The notes: generated by a model not told the origin, from the sequence alone. A DNA stretch of 64,000 nt from Burkholderia sp052045245 (GCF_052045245.1 NZ_JBQEON010000018.1:75488-139487); one strand, 5' to 3'; numbered from the stretch's first letter, positions 17,454 through 26,457 are shown. Numbers and translations: made by a program.

Positions 17454-18584
17454 ATGTCATCGCCCCAGGGCTGCACCCCCATCGCGACCCGGCTGCGCCA
17501 CTACACGCCGGCGCTCGCCGGTGTGTCGCGCATGCTGTTCGATGCGCGCAGCCGGTTTGCCGGCCTTGCCTTCCGGTCAGCGGCGGAATCTGCCGTGGGC
17601 GCGCAGACGCGCAGTGCTGCGGGTGCCGCTCATGCCGTGCGTCTGCGCATCGGCAGCCCCCAAGGCGAGCTATGCGTGCGCGTCGACGTGAGCCGGCATG
17701 CGGCGCTGCAAGCGATCGTGCTGGAACCGGATGCCGAGCGCCGCACCGCGCTTGCCAACCTCTGGCTCGCCGGGTCGCTCGGCATGCTGGCCACGCACGG
17801 TGTCGCACTGCCGTCCGTGCAGGACGTTTCATTTGATGTCGAACCGCACGGCAACGCGCGCGGCGGCGGCGCACTGCCTATCGCGTATGAGCATGCGGGC
17901 GTCGCCCACACGGTCACCCTGCTCGAAGCACCCGTCGCGCTCGCTGCGGCACTGGAGCGCCAACTGACGTCCAACGCACCGACTCGAACACCCGACATCG
18001 CGCTACCCGATGCGCTCGCCGGCCTCGCGGTGCCGACCCGCGTCCGGCTGCGCAGTCGCCGTTGCGGCGCGGCGCTGCTGGCGTCGCTGCGCATCGGCGA
18101 CGTGCTGCTCGGCTGGCCGCGTGCGCGCGATTATGCGCATGGCGCGCCACTCGAGCACGCGATCCTGCTATGGGGCGCGGCGACTGGCCGCGCCGCGTGT
18201 GCGCGCGCCCGCATCGACGGACGCAACCTCATTCTTGACACGATTCCACAGATGATGAGCCACGACCACGACCTTTCCCTCGAACGTTTGTCCGCCTCCT
18301 CTTCCGAGCCTTCCGGCGACACCGCGACCGGCGGCGACCCCGTCGATCTGAGCGATGTCGAGCTGCCGGTTCATATCGAGGTGGTGACCGTCAATCTCAC
18401 GTTCGCACAGATCGCCGCCTTGCAACCGGGTTACATCCTGACCTTGCCGCTTGCGCTTGCCGACGCGGAGATCCGTCTCGTCGCGCATGGGCAGACGCTC
18501 GCGCTCGGTGAACTCGTCGCGGTCGGGGACAACCTCGGCATCCAGATCCAGCACATTGCGAACTCCGATGAACGGCACACCTGA
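17454..18584 (+). CDS. hrcQ: T3SS C-ring protein HrcQ (SctQ)
   Basis: A 376-aa protein with a variable N-terminal part and a C-terminal SpoA/FliN-type domain (about 300-376), ending near LALGELVAVGDNLGIQIQHI. SctQ builds the cytoplasmic sorting platform. In some species the C-terminal domain is in a separate gene (HrcQB); here both parts are in one frame. The 3' end overlaps hrcR by 17 bases. Confidence 0.93.
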   Translation: MSSPQGCTPIATRLRHYTPALAGVSRMLFDARSRFAGLAFRSAAESAVGAQTRSAAGAAHAVRLRIGSPQGELCVRVDVSRHAALQAIVLEPDAERRTALANLWLAGSLGMLATHGVALPSVQDVSFDVEPHGNARGGGALPIAYEHAGVAHTVTLLEAPVALAAALERQLTSNAPTRTPDIALPDALAGLAVPTRVRLRSRRCGAALLASLRIGDVLLGWPRARDYAHGAPLEHAILLWGAATGRAACARARIDGRNLILDTIPQMMSHDHDLSLERLSASSSEPSGDTATGGDPVDLSDVELPVHIEVVTVNLTFAQIAALQPGYILTLPLALADAEIRLVAHGQTLALGELVAVGDNLGIQIQHIANSDERHT

Positions 18585-19215
18585 AATCGCGTCCCTGCTC
18601 GTCGCCGCGCTCGCGCTCGCCGTCCTGCCGTTCGCCGCGATGGTCGTCACGTCCTACACGAAGATCGTGGTCGTGCTCGGGCTGCTGCGCAACGCGCTCG
18701 GTCTGCAACAGGTGCCACCTACCTCGGTCCTGAACGGCGTGGCGATCATGGTGTCGTGCTTCATCATGGCGCCCGTCGGCATGGAGGCGATGCACCGCGC
18801 CCAGCTTTCCAGCGAGGCGGGATCCGGCATGCAGGTGATGCCGCTCCTCGACGCCGCGCGCGAACCGTTTCGTGTGTTCCTGAAGCGACATGCGTCCGAG
18901 CGGGAAAAGGCCTTCTTTCTGCGGTCGGCCCGCGAGATATGGCCGCCCGAGCGCGCCGCCGAACTCAAGCCCGACGACCTTGTCGTGCTTGCGCCCGCCT
19001 TCACGCTGAGCGAGCTGACTGCGGCGTTCAAGATGGGCTTCCTGCTGTACCTCGCCTTCATCGTGATCGACCTCGTGATCGCCAACGTGCTGATGGCGCT
19101 CGGACTCTCGCAGGTCAATCCGACCAACGTCGCGATTCCGTTCAAGCTGCTGCTGTTCGTTTCACTGGACGGCTGGTCGACGCTGATCCACGGACTCATC
19201 TCCACTTACAGGTGA
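18568..19215 (+). CDS. hrcR: T3SS export apparatus membrane protein HrcR (SctR)
   Basis: A 215-aa FliP-family protein with four transmembrane helices and a periplasmic loop. Diagnostic segments are VVTSYTKIVVVLGLLRNALG and FKLLLFVSLDGWSTLIHGL. The ATG at 18568 lies inside the end of hrcQ and gives the family-typical N-terminus MNGTPEIASLL. SctR forms the core of the export channel. Confidence 0.97.
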   Translation: MNGTPEIASLLVAALALAVLPFAAMVVTSYTKIVVVLGLLRNALGLQQVPPTSVLNGVAIMVSCFIMAPVGMEAMHRAQLSSEAGSGMQVMPLLDAAREPFRVFLKRHASEREKAFFLRSAREIWPPERAAELKPDDLVVLAPAFTLSELTAAFKMGFLLYLAFIVIDLVIANVLMALGLSQVNPTNVAIPFKLLLFVSLDGWSTLIHGLISTYR

Positions 19216-19219
19216 CGCC

Positions 19220-19480
19220 TTGGAATACGACGCGATAACCCATCTCACCACGCAGGCGCTCACGCTGTGCCTGATGGTGTCGTTGCCGCCGGTGGCGGTG
19301 GCCGCGGCGACCGGCCTGTTGATTGCCTTTTTTCAGGCGGTTACGTCGCTGCAGGACTCCAGCATTTCGCAGAGCGTGAAGCTCGTCGTCGTCACGGTCG
19401 TCATCGTGATTGCCGCGCCGTGGGGCGCGGCCGCGATCCAGAACTTCGCTCGAACACTCATGCAGGTGATGTTTCCATGA
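19220..19480 (+). CDS. hrcS: T3SS export apparatus membrane protein HrcS (SctS)
   Basis: An 86-aa FliQ-family protein with two transmembrane hairpin helices (about 15-38 and 50-72) and the conserved FFQAVTSLQDSSISQSVKL. The start is a TTG at 19220, five bases after the hrcR stop, with AGGTGA upstream; it gives the expected length and N-terminus. The stop overlaps the next ATG. Confidence 0.95.
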   Translation: MEYDAITHLTTQALTLCLMVSLPPVAVAAATGLLIAFFQAVTSLQDSSISQSVKLVVVTVVIVIAAPWGAAAIQNFARTLMQVMFP

Positions 19481-20451
19481 GCATCCCACGTATCGGCACC
19501 GGCTACACGCCGCCCGACCTCTTCACCGAAGCCGAGGCAGACGCGGCGCAACAGCAGGCCGTGCCGGCCACGCAGCCGCATCGCCGCCATGCGCTCTCAC
19601 GCGCGAAACGGCAATCGCTGAAGAAGCGGCGCAGCGCCGAGAGCCCTGACGCGAACGATCCTGCCGCCGAAAGCGAAGAACTGCTGATGATGCTCGATCA
19701 GCATCTGCGAAAGGATCAAACCGGTGTGTTCAAGGTCGACGCGCGCGATTCGCGCGGCAGCCAGCACGGCTTCGATCATGACGATCATCGCGCCAGCCCG
19801 GAGACGGCAGGCCAGCGCTCGACTCACGACGACCGTCGGAACCTGCCCGCGCGCGAGTTGCCGATGCGTCTCGTGATGCGCGATGCACGCGATGAATCGG
19901 TCCTGTCGAAGCACTGGCGCACAAACGCGAACGATGGCGGCAACGGCTCGGCGTTCACGTCGGGCGCACGCGCCGAAGCGGCGCTGCTCCGCATGCGTGC
20001 GGCGCGGACCGGGCGAACCGGAAGGATGACAGCCAGGCCGGCAGCGACCGCGAACGTGTCCCCGCTGCGAACCGCATCGACGCAAAGGACGCCGGCGCAT
20101 GCGAATGCGCCGGATCATGCCGATCCGGAAACCATGCGTGACAGTTCGACCTATCAGGTGCTCGCGATCGTCCGGGAGTTTATGCGGATGCCCGACGACT
20201 CACGAACGTCGCGGGCGACGCTGGCCCAGGTGCGCGAGCGCCTCGTCGCCGCAGCCACGCGAAGCGGGCGCGACACGCAGGCGACGAATGTCCTCGGCGC
20301 GGCGCGGCGACCGCTTTCGCCGGCGGAGGAGTCGATGAACCTGCTGTTGCCTATCGCGCTGCTCAACCTCGGTCGCAGCCGCACGCGCGCCGGCCGCGCG
20401 ATGGGCATGTCCGCGCTTGCTGCCCTGATCCGCCGCGGCCGCGGATGGTGA
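19477..20451 (+). CDS. T3SS cluster protein of unknown function
   Basis: A 324-aa protein whose ATG overlaps the hrcS stop, so it belongs to the rightward operon. Residues 1-220 are hydrophilic, rich in Arg, Ala, Asp, His and Thr, and probably disordered. Residues about 230-324 look helical and include TMRDSSTYQVLAIVREFMRM and a Leu-rich segment LLLPIALLNLGRSRTR. By position it could be a poorly conserved gatekeeper or HrpV-like component, but no motif supports this. Confidence 0.55.
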   Translation: MSIPRIGTGYTPPDLFTEAEADAAQQQAVPATQPHRRHALSRAKRQSLKKRRSAESPDANDPAAESEELLMMLDQHLRKDQTGVFKVDARDSRGSQHGFDHDDHRASPETAGQRSTHDDRRNLPARELPMRLVMRDARDESVLSKHWRTNANDGGNGSAFTSGARAEAALLRMRAARTGRTGRMTARPAATANVSPLRTASTQRTPAHANAPDHADPETMRDSSTYQVLAIVREFMRMPDDSRTSRATLAQVRERLVAAATRSGRDTQATNVLGAARRPLSPAEESMNLLLPIALLNLGRSRTRAGRAMGMSALAALIRRGRGW

Positions 20452-20496
20452 CGGCGGGCGCCATCCCGTCAATCTCACAGACAAGGGGTTTCGTTC

Positions 20497-21501
20497 ATGT
20501 CCAAAGAAATTCGCGTACTCACCGGCTTCCATGCCGGTGCCCAGATAGAGTTGAGTACAACAACGATGTCGATCGGAGCACAGGCCGATGCGGATATCGT
20601 GATCAACGACTGGAGCGAAGGCACCATGCAACTGGCAACCGATGCTAAGGATAACATGACGATCGGCATACCCGGCGATCCGTCGTCCGCAACCGCGATG
20701 GAAGACTTCGTGGCGCGGCGTTTCGGCGATGTGGTGCTGTGCGCGGGTCCGCTCGACGCGCCCTGGCCGTCCGACCTGCAATTGATGGAGCGGATGCTCA
20801 CCCCGCATCACGAAGGCCGCAAGTACGACGGCGAGCAGAGCGATGGCGTGTTTCCCGCCGCCCCGCCCTCGCCCGTCGTGATGATGCGCCGGCGCCGCGC
20901 GCCGTGGGTCCGTGCGAGTGTCGCCGCCCTGCTGGTCGGCTCGATGGGCGCGGCGGCCGTGGTCCTGCCCGCCGGCAGGACCTCACAGGCAGCGGGCCGG
21001 TCTCAAGCGAGGGCTACGCTCGCCGACGTTCAGCAGGCGCTCGCGCAGTTGCATCAGCCGGACCTGACGGTGGCGCAGCAGGCCGACGGCTTCGTCGTGA
21101 CGGGCATCGCATCGAATGCGGCGGACGCTCGCACCGCCCTTCAGGCACTTGCGGGCAAGCGCGTCAGCTGGAACGTGAAGCCCGGCGACGAGATTGCGGG
21201 TGCACTCGCGGAATCGCTGCACGAGCCGAACGTGCAGGTACGCTACGTCGGCGCGCGGCACTTCGAGGTCAGCGGCACGGCACGCCGGCCCGCCACGGTG
21301 CGCGACGTGGTCGAGCGCTTTCGCGCCGACATCGGTCCGCTAGTCGCGGGCATCGACGTGAACGTGACGCGCACCGACGATCTGGGCGTGGCAGGCGACG
21401 TGGACTCGGCGCTCTCGGCGGACGGCGTGAAATACGTTGAATCCAGCGACGGTACGAAGAACTTCGTTGCCGACATGCCCGGCAACGCCACCATTCATTG
21501 A
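20497..21501 (+). CDS. T3SS inner-ring protein SctD (HrcD, HrpW of Ralstonia type)
   Basis: A 334-aa protein with an FHA-like cytoplasmic N-terminal domain (about 1-90, starting IRVLTGFHAGAQIELS), one transmembrane helix at about 139-158 after an Arg stretch, and a periplasmic part (about 165-334) with ring-building repeats such as LAGKRVSWNVKPGDEIAGAL. This is the SctD/YscD/PrgH topology. The start follows AAGGGG. Ralstonia uses the name HrpW for this protein, which differs from the pectate-lyase-like HrpW, so no symbol is given. Confidence 0.85.
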   Translation: MSKEIRVLTGFHAGAQIELSTTTMSIGAQADADIVINDWSEGTMQLATDAKDNMTIGIPGDPSSATAMEDFVARRFGDVVLCAGPLDAPWPSDLQLMERMLTPHHEGRKYDGEQSDGVFPAAPPSPVVMMRRRRAPWVRASVAALLVGSMGAAAVVLPAGRTSQAAGRSQARATLADVQQALAQLHQPDLTVAQQADGFVVTGIASNAADARTALQALAGKRVSWNVKPGDEIAGALAESLHEPNVQVRYVGARHFEVSGTARRPATVRDVVERFRADIGPLVAGIDVNVTRTDDLGVAGDVDSALSADGVKYVESSDGTKNFVADMPGNATIH

Positions 21502-21512
21502 GGATGACGAAC

Positions 21513-21746
21513 ATGTACGATGCGATGACCGACAAACTGATCGACGTGCTGGCTGACCTGCCGCAAGCAGCGACGCAGCGCCATCGCCACGGCGAAGTGC
21601 GCGAGGTGGCGGAGGCGCTGGACACAGTGGCCGGCACCGTGGCCTCGCAATCGACCGACACGGCAAGCGCCGAAGCACAGGCAGGACGTGTCGCTGCCGA
21701 CGGATTTCGCGCTGCGGCTGAACTGTGCCGCATCGCAACGGAGTAG
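21513..21746 (+). CDS. Small T3SS operon protein of unknown function
   Basis: A 77-aa, mostly helical, acidic and Ala-rich protein. The ATG at 21513 is preferred because AGGA lies eight bases upstream; earlier TTG and ATG codons sit on the sctD stop. Size and place, between the inner-ring gene and the candidate pilin, would fit a needle or pilin co-chaperone of the SctE/SctG kind. That is inference only. Confidence 0.6.
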   Translation: MYDAMTDKLIDVLADLPQAATQRHRHGEVREVAEALDTVAGTVASQSTDTASAEAQAGRVAADGFRAAAELCRIATE

Positions 21747-21894
21747 TACCACCTGCGTCGCTGCTCACGCAGCCGGTGTGCATCGACGCAGGCGAACCGT
21801 GCGCAACCCGAAAAGGACCGCACACTTTCCAGTGGTCCGCATGACGCGGAACACGTCCACGCAGCACCACGTTCTATCTTTCAGGAGATTCAAC

Positions 21895-22056
21895 ATGCCC
21901 GGTAAAATCACCCCGCCGACCGATGCAGCCGCAACTGGCAACTCGATCTCGGAGATCTATAAGGCAATGGCCGAAGAAAATGCGATCAACAAGGCCAACA
22001 CGACCGCGAAGCTGGCGACGATGGGCCTGAAGGCCGCGAAGGATATCGTCGGCTAA
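21895..22056 (+). CDS. Very small T3SS protein, candidate Hrp pilus/needle subunit
   Basis: A 53-aa protein with a strong ribosome binding site, AGGAGA at 21883-21888. After a short Pro/Thr/Ala-rich head, residues 18-53 form one amphipathic helix (SISEIYKAMAEENAINKANT and on) ending in KAAKDIVG. There is no Cys or Trp. A strong terminator follows at once, so it closes the rightward operon. Hrp pilins are small, helical, hypervariable proteins encoded at this end of Hrp2 clusters, which makes this the best candidate for the otherwise missing SctF/HrpY subunit. Confidence 0.55.
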   Translation: MPGKITPPTDAAATGNSISEIYKAMAEENAINKANTTAKLATMGLKAAKDIVG

Positions 22057-22091
22057 GCGCTCCGGCGCGCCATCCGGCCGCGCATGGTGCG

Positions 22092-22134
22092 CCGGTTGGA
22101 AGCCGTTCGCGGTTTCCAACCGGTTTCTTTTTTT
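22092..22134 (+). terminator. Rho-independent terminator of the hrcU operon
   Basis: CCGGTTGGAA at 22092-22101 pairs with TTCCAACCGG at 22114-22123, extended inward by GCC/GGT. A T-rich run follows at 22124-22134. Confidence 0.88.
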
Positions 22135-22195
22135 AACGCCTGCGTGGGCCACCCGTGTGGCGGACAGACGCTCGTGAAACGATCCGGCCATAGCA

Positions 22196-22651
22196 ATGAG
22201 CATCGAACGACGTGATGAACTGATCCGTGAAATCTGCGCGCTTCGCGACGTGCCCGCTCCGGACGCCGTTCTCGAACGCGGCGTACTGGAGATCGACGGC
22301 TTCGACGCCGCGATCGATCACTTCGAGGAAGACCAGGACGCACTGTATGTCACGTTCCAGTTTGGCATCGTCACGGCGGGGCGCACGTTGCGCGTGTTTC
22401 GCCTGCTGCTCGAGGCGAACCTCGCTGTCTATGCGCAGGACCAGGCGCAACTCGGCCTGGAGACCGACACCGGTGGCATCGTGCTGATCGCGCGCGTGGC
22501 GTTGAACGACGAGATCACGGGCCAATGGATGCTGGAGCTGATCGAGCACTATGTCGAGCACGGCCGCTACTGGCGCGACAACATCTTCGTGGCACGCGAC
22601 GATCTTTTCGAGAACCTCGCGCGCGGCGACTATGTGTGGATTCGCGCCTGA
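22196..22651 (+). CDS. hpaB: CesT-family T3SS chaperone, likely HpaB
   Basis: A 151-aa acidic protein with the CesT/Tir-chaperone fold pattern: an N-terminal helix, strands around ALYVTFQFGIVTAGRTLRVF, and a C-terminal helix LELIEHYVEHGRYWRDNIF. In Ralstonia and Xanthomonas HpaB is a class IB chaperone that serves many effectors and docks them on HrcN/HrcV. The size and location fit. It lies downstream of the strong terminator, so it probably has its own promoter; I found no exact hrpII box there. Confidence 0.78.
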   Translation: MSIERRDELIREICALRDVPAPDAVLERGVLEIDGFDAAIDHFEEDQDALYVTFQFGIVTAGRTLRVFRLLLEANLAVYAQDQAQLGLETDTGGIVLIARVALNDEITGQWMLELIEHYVEHGRYWRDNIFVARDDLFENLARGDYVWIRA

Positions 22652-22672
22652 ACCCCTTATTTGGAGAATCAG

Positions 22673-22903
22673 ATGACATCACGCGTCGGCAATCACGGCA
22701 GTACGACGGATCATCCGTCGACTCACGAGGCAGGAACCACCAGCAAGGACAAGAGCAAGGGCACGAACGGGGACCCGGGCGGGAGTCAGGCCGATCTGGA
22801 TGCGGCGATCCAGGCGTTCGGCAGCCAGGTCATGATGCAAATCTTTCAGGACCAGCAGGAACGTCGCGCGGAAGAACGAGAGGAAGATCCGGACAGCGCG
22901 TGA
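22673..22903 (+). CDS. Small hydrophilic T3SS-linked protein, unknown
   Basis: A 76-aa protein with GGAGA just upstream of the ATG, 21 bases after the CesT-type chaperone gene. The N-terminal 40 residues are Ser/Thr/Gly/Asp-rich and disordered, and the rest is one charged helix (LDAAIQAFGSQVMMQIFQDQ and on). It could be a secreted component or a chaperone partner. No family recognised. Confidence 0.55.
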   Translation: MTSRVGNHGSTTDHPSTHEAGTTSKDKSKGTNGDPGGSQADLDAAIQAFGSQVMMQIFQDQQERRAEEREEDPDSA

Positions 22904-23060
22904 GCGACGCGAACGCGATCGGCTGGCCGCATGCGTCGGCCACGCAGCCGATGCATGCGGCTCGCCGGGCGAACGTTGTCCCGGCGAGCCGCAGTTGTCA
23001 TGCTCCGTCCGACGCGCTGTTTCATGCCGCTGACCTACCCCGCTCTATCAGGCCGCTCCG

Positions 23061-23900
23061 TTACGCCATCGTGGGTGCGAGCGTCATCCGCGTGGCGCCG
23101 CGCGGATAGTCCGCTTCACGCCTGCCGCTCCGGTCGGGCGAGTCCGGCAGCGTGGCGAAGCTCGGCCCGGCGCCAGCATCGAATTCCGCTTGCGCCGCCT
23201 GAGCGACATCGAGCTTGTAGCCGAGCGCATACACGGTTTTCAGACTCAGCTCCGAGGTGCGCGACAGGTCCAGCTTCTTGCGCAACTTGTAGATGTGCTG
23301 CTCGAGCGTGCGCGCGGCAATCTGCTCGGTGGCGCCCCAGATGCTCGCCGCAATCTGCGCGCGACTGAAGAATTTGCCGGGATTCGAGAAGAATAGCCAG
23401 GCGATCGCGAACTCGCGCGCGGTCAGCGCGATTTCGACACCGTCGATCGTCGCGCGGCCGGTGTCCTTTTGCAGCAGATAGCGCCCAATCTGGATCTCAT
23501 GTGTCGTGGTGTTGCAGATGCTCCGTTGCAACGCAAGGTGCGTGCGAAAACGGATCTGCTCCATGTCGTAGCGATTGGCGACGTCGGTCGCGCCGGTGTC
23601 GATCCAGCGCAACAGGCTCGTCCAGCTCGACTGGTTCGTCAGCACGATGAGCGGCGTGCAGATGTCGGCATTGCAACTGCGCCACGACAGCAAGGCGCTC
23701 GTCGCTGTCGGCTCGGTCTTCGAATCGATCAACACCAGGTCGTAGCGATTCGCGCGCATCGCGCGCAACAGGTCGAGCTCACATGAGAACGACTCGACAA
23801 CGATGCCATCTCCGGCGAATGATTCTTCAAGATTGTGTCGAAGCACCCGATCGTCGGTCGCGATTGCAAAGAGCAGGTCATTATTCACGGCGGTTCGCAT
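23061..23900 (-). CDS. hrpG: OmpR-type response regulator, HrpG-like
   Basis: A 279-aa protein with a receiver domain (about 8-120; candidate phospho-acceptor Asp59 in YDLVLIDS) and a winged-helix DNA-binding domain (about 135-232, including LTAREFAIAWLFFSNPGKFF and LRKKLDLSRTSELSLKTVYALG). Low-complexity residues 235-279 extend beyond the usual length. No sensor kinase gene adjoins it. HrpG in Ralstonia and Xanthomonas is an orphan OmpR-type regulator that turns on hrpB or hrpX, and this gene closes the T3SS cluster here. The name is by family and context. Confidence 0.8.
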   Translation of the reverse strand: MRTAVNNDLLFAIATDDRVLRHNLEESFAGDGIVVESFSCELDLLRAMRANRYDLVLIDSKTEPTATSALLSWRSCNADICTPLIVLTNQSSWTSLLRWIDTGATDVANRYDMEQIRFRTHLALQRSICNTTTHEIQIGRYLLQKDTGRATIDGVEIALTAREFAIAWLFFSNPGKFFSRAQIAASIWGATEQIAARTLEQHIYKLRKKLDLSRTSELSLKTVYALGYKLDVAQAAQAEFDAGAGPSFATLPDSPDRSGRREADYPRGATRMTLAPTMA

Positions 23901-24376
23901 CCAGATAAGTGATAATCCTTTCCATTACTGGCCGGCCCCCCTCCTGCGAAGCCGGCGACTATCCCCGATACAGCTTGTTGTCCTCTCACTCGCGATATGT
24001 TGTCCGTCGTGCTGCGGCGGATCGCGGCAGCAGCGCACCGAAAGGCGCGCTTCGTTGCGCGATCGTCGTTGACGTTATCGAATGAGATCTCTCTGTCCGT
24101 TAGTGCATCGGGAGGGCACGATGGATGCGCGTCGCATATTTATTTTGTTGCGCAGTGCACAATCGATGTTGCGCGAGGCAGCGCTTCTTCTTTCAATTTT
24201 CAGCTATCGAATGCCATCGGGCGACAAACGTCGATGAACCACGCGACGTGGCAGCGTGCACGTGGCAAACTGCCCTGCGCGGCATGTGAAGGATTCGTGT
24301 CGGACTTTTGACGATCAGCTTACGGATGCGGGCGCGTGAGCCCACGCATGCATGACGCGTCGTGGGCGCGATCGCA
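23901..24376. other. Intergenic, leftward promoter region of the HrpG-like gene
   Basis: No credible gene and no TTCG-N16-TTCG box is seen. Parts of it (about 24110-24230) are noticeably richer in A and T than the flanks. It separates the regulator start from the end of the leftward gene at 24377, so it must hold the regulator promoter. Confidence 0.5.
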
Positions 24377-26338
24377 TTAACGCATGTCGACGCGACGGGT
24401 GAAGCGGTTGATCGCCGCGAGATACAGATCCGGGTCGGCGTGATAACCCATGCCGGGCGGGCCGCTCGGCTGCGGAGGCGCCGTTTCGATGTCGCCGGCC
24501 GCCGAGCGCCTCGTGCCGTCGTAGTCGCTCAACGCGAGCTTGAGTCGCACGAGGCCCGGCGACTTGAAACCGATCCCCTTCATGCGCCCCATCAGCCCCT
24601 TGCGCGGATTCGCCGGATAGTCGAGCGTAACGGCGACGCCTCGCAACTTCGCGTAGTCGTATTCGAGCGTGCCGCCCTTGACTGCATGCCGCAACTGCGC
24701 GGTGTTGGGCAATTTCGGATCGAGCAACACGAGCGGCGGCTGCTTCTGCAACCTCACGCGGCTTTGTAGCGCCGCGGCGAAGAGTTGTGCAGTCGCGCCC
24801 CCCATTGACGCACCCGCAATGTGTTCGAACTCGACCCGATAACCTTCGCGTTGGGCGTGATCGATCTTTTGCGCGATGATCTCCGCCGCGTCGCGCGCTG
24901 CGCCGAACACCTTGCCGACGCCGCCTGTCCCGGTGACAAGCGCCTGCCTCACGTCGCGCCAGTTCTCCACGCCGCCGAAAAACACGCGCAGCTTCACGCA
25001 GCGCGTGCCGTCCGCCGCAGTGAAGCGCCGTTCCTCGAACTGGAGATGCGTGACGTTCGCCGCATCCACGAGTTTCTCCTTCTGCTCGGCCGTGAGTGCC
25101 GTGAACAGCCACGCGTTGCGGATGTTGGTCTCATTGAAGTGCGCGGAGACCAGTTCGATGCGCGGCGGACTCACCTGCGTGTGCTTTGCGAAGTGCTCGG
25201 CGAATACCTGTGAACTGCCGCCCTCCGTCATCCTTGCCGCGACGGATTCGATTGAAAAGCGCTGTCCGTCCTCACGATGCCCGGGCGCCGTGAGTTCGGC
25301 CATCAGTTCGGCGAGCGCTTCCACGGCCTTGTAATTGGCCGAATCCGGCTGCGACGCAAGGGGCTCGGCGCCATAGTCCACGGAGGGCTTGAAGTGCAAC
25401 TGCAACAGGTTCTGCGTCTCGCCGTTCCTGCCTCGCTGCCGACGCTCGGTCATGAAGCAGCCGGCCCGATTGGCGGCGGCGACAAGTTGCGCCCGACGTC
25501 CGGGCGGCAAGCCGCTGCCGAACTGCAGCTGTCCGATCGAAGCGGCGTCGGGCATGGGTGGTCCCTGATAGACCGCGCCGCGCAGAATGCGCGCAACGGC
25601 GCCCCGTTGCATATTGCGCATATATTCGTCCGAATGCGCGGGCCCGAGGCCGAGTGCTTCGGTGATGGACGAGAGCTGCTCGTCGCCGAGGTTGTAGGTC
25701 GACATCAGCACGTTGTCCATACCATCGATCTTCGGCCCCGACGGCAACGCGCGAACGGATCCCGGCTTCGCTGCACGCACCTGGGCGGTGGCGGATTCGC
25801 TCGTGGATCGCGGCGTCTCGTCGGCGGCGGCGCCGGGCGATGCCGCGCGCGTCGATGCTGGCGCCCGCGTTTGCGGCTGCGAGGACAGATCCGCATCGAC
25901 GCCACCTTGCGTTCGCATCGACGGCGATCCGCGCGATGGCGAGCGCCTGTCGATCGTGCTGCCGCTACTGCTCAACGAACGTTCGTGCGGCGCGCGATCC
26001 GATTGCAGGCGCGCCATGTGTGCGGTCGTTTCGGTCGTGGGGCGTTCGCGGTGCATCAGCTCGCCGAGCGTCGTGCGCGGCGTCACTTCCTCGATTTCGC
26101 CGCCAGCGCTCCAGCGTTGCAATCGCTCGACCGGTGCGCGCAACGCACGTCGGTCACCGGCCGCGGCCGGTTCACGCGATGGCGAGGGTGATGAAGAGCG
26201 CGCGCCGAACGTGATCAACGCGGAGTCGGTTGAACGAACGCGCGCGCGACGACCTGCGTTGTCGCGATGTGTCGCTGTCTCGGGCGTCGAGCCAGGACCG
26301 GATATCGAGCGTGCGTCGATCGTTGAACGGGTTTTCAT
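24377..26338 (-). CDS. Putative type III effector with alpha/beta-hydrolase pattern
   Basis: A 653-aa protein. The start at 26338 is set by AGAGGAGG seven bases upstream; a longer reading would cross the promoter box. Residues 1-235 are Ser/Arg/Thr/Pro-rich and disordered, typical of a secretion signal plus chaperone region. Residues about 240-653 look globular and contain GASMGG at 509-514, LLDPK with Asp540, and GYHADPD with His633. That Ser511-Asp540-His633 order is the one used by alpha/beta hydrolases and lipase-like effectors. An hrpII box lies 120 nt upstream. The catalytic triad is my inference; no named effector family is recognised. Confidence 0.7.
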   Translation of the reverse strand: MKTRSTIDARSISGPGSTPETATHRDNAGRRARVRSTDSALITFGARSSSPSPSREPAAAGDRRALRAPVERLQRWSAGGEIEEVTPRTTLGELMHRERPTTETTAHMARLQSDRAPHERSLSSSGSTIDRRSPSRGSPSMRTQGGVDADLSSQPQTRAPASTRAASPGAAADETPRSTSESATAQVRAAKPGSVRALPSGPKIDGMDNVLMSTYNLGDEQLSSITEALGLGPAHSDEYMRNMQRGAVARILRGAVYQGPPMPDAASIGQLQFGSGLPPGRRAQLVAAANRAGCFMTERRQRGRNGETQNLLQLHFKPSVDYGAEPLASQPDSANYKAVEALAELMAELTAPGHREDGQRFSIESVAARMTEGGSSQVFAEHFAKHTQVSPPRIELVSAHFNETNIRNAWLFTALTAEQKEKLVDAANVTHLQFEERRFTAADGTRCVKLRVFFGGVENWRDVRQALVTGTGGVGKVFGAARDAAEIIAQKIDHAQREGYRVEFEHIAGASMGGATAQLFAAALQSRVRLQKQPPLVLLDPKLPNTAQLRHAVKGGTLEYDYAKLRGVAVTLDYPANPRKGLMGRMKGIGFKSPGLVRLKLALSDYDGTRRSAAGDIETAPPQPSGPPGMGYHADPDLYLAAINRFTRRVDMR

Positions 26339-26457
26339 GGCGCCTCCTCTGCGCGACAGACGGTCAAGCGAACGGTCGCGGTCGCGCGGCACGATGCGCC
26401 CCGCATCGCTTGAGCACGTATTGAACATTGCTCTCGGGCACGTCCGCCGAGGCCCGG

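Noticed and set aside
20490..20513. Exact TTCG-N16-TTCG match over the sctD start codon
   Set aside because: It overlaps the ATG at 20497, so it cannot drive sctD. It may be chance in this TTCG-rich sequence and shows the false-positive rate of the bare pattern.
23901..24376. Small RNA or peptide in the AT-richer gap before the HrpG-like gene
   Set aside because: No hairpin with a T run and no frame with a ribosome binding site was found.
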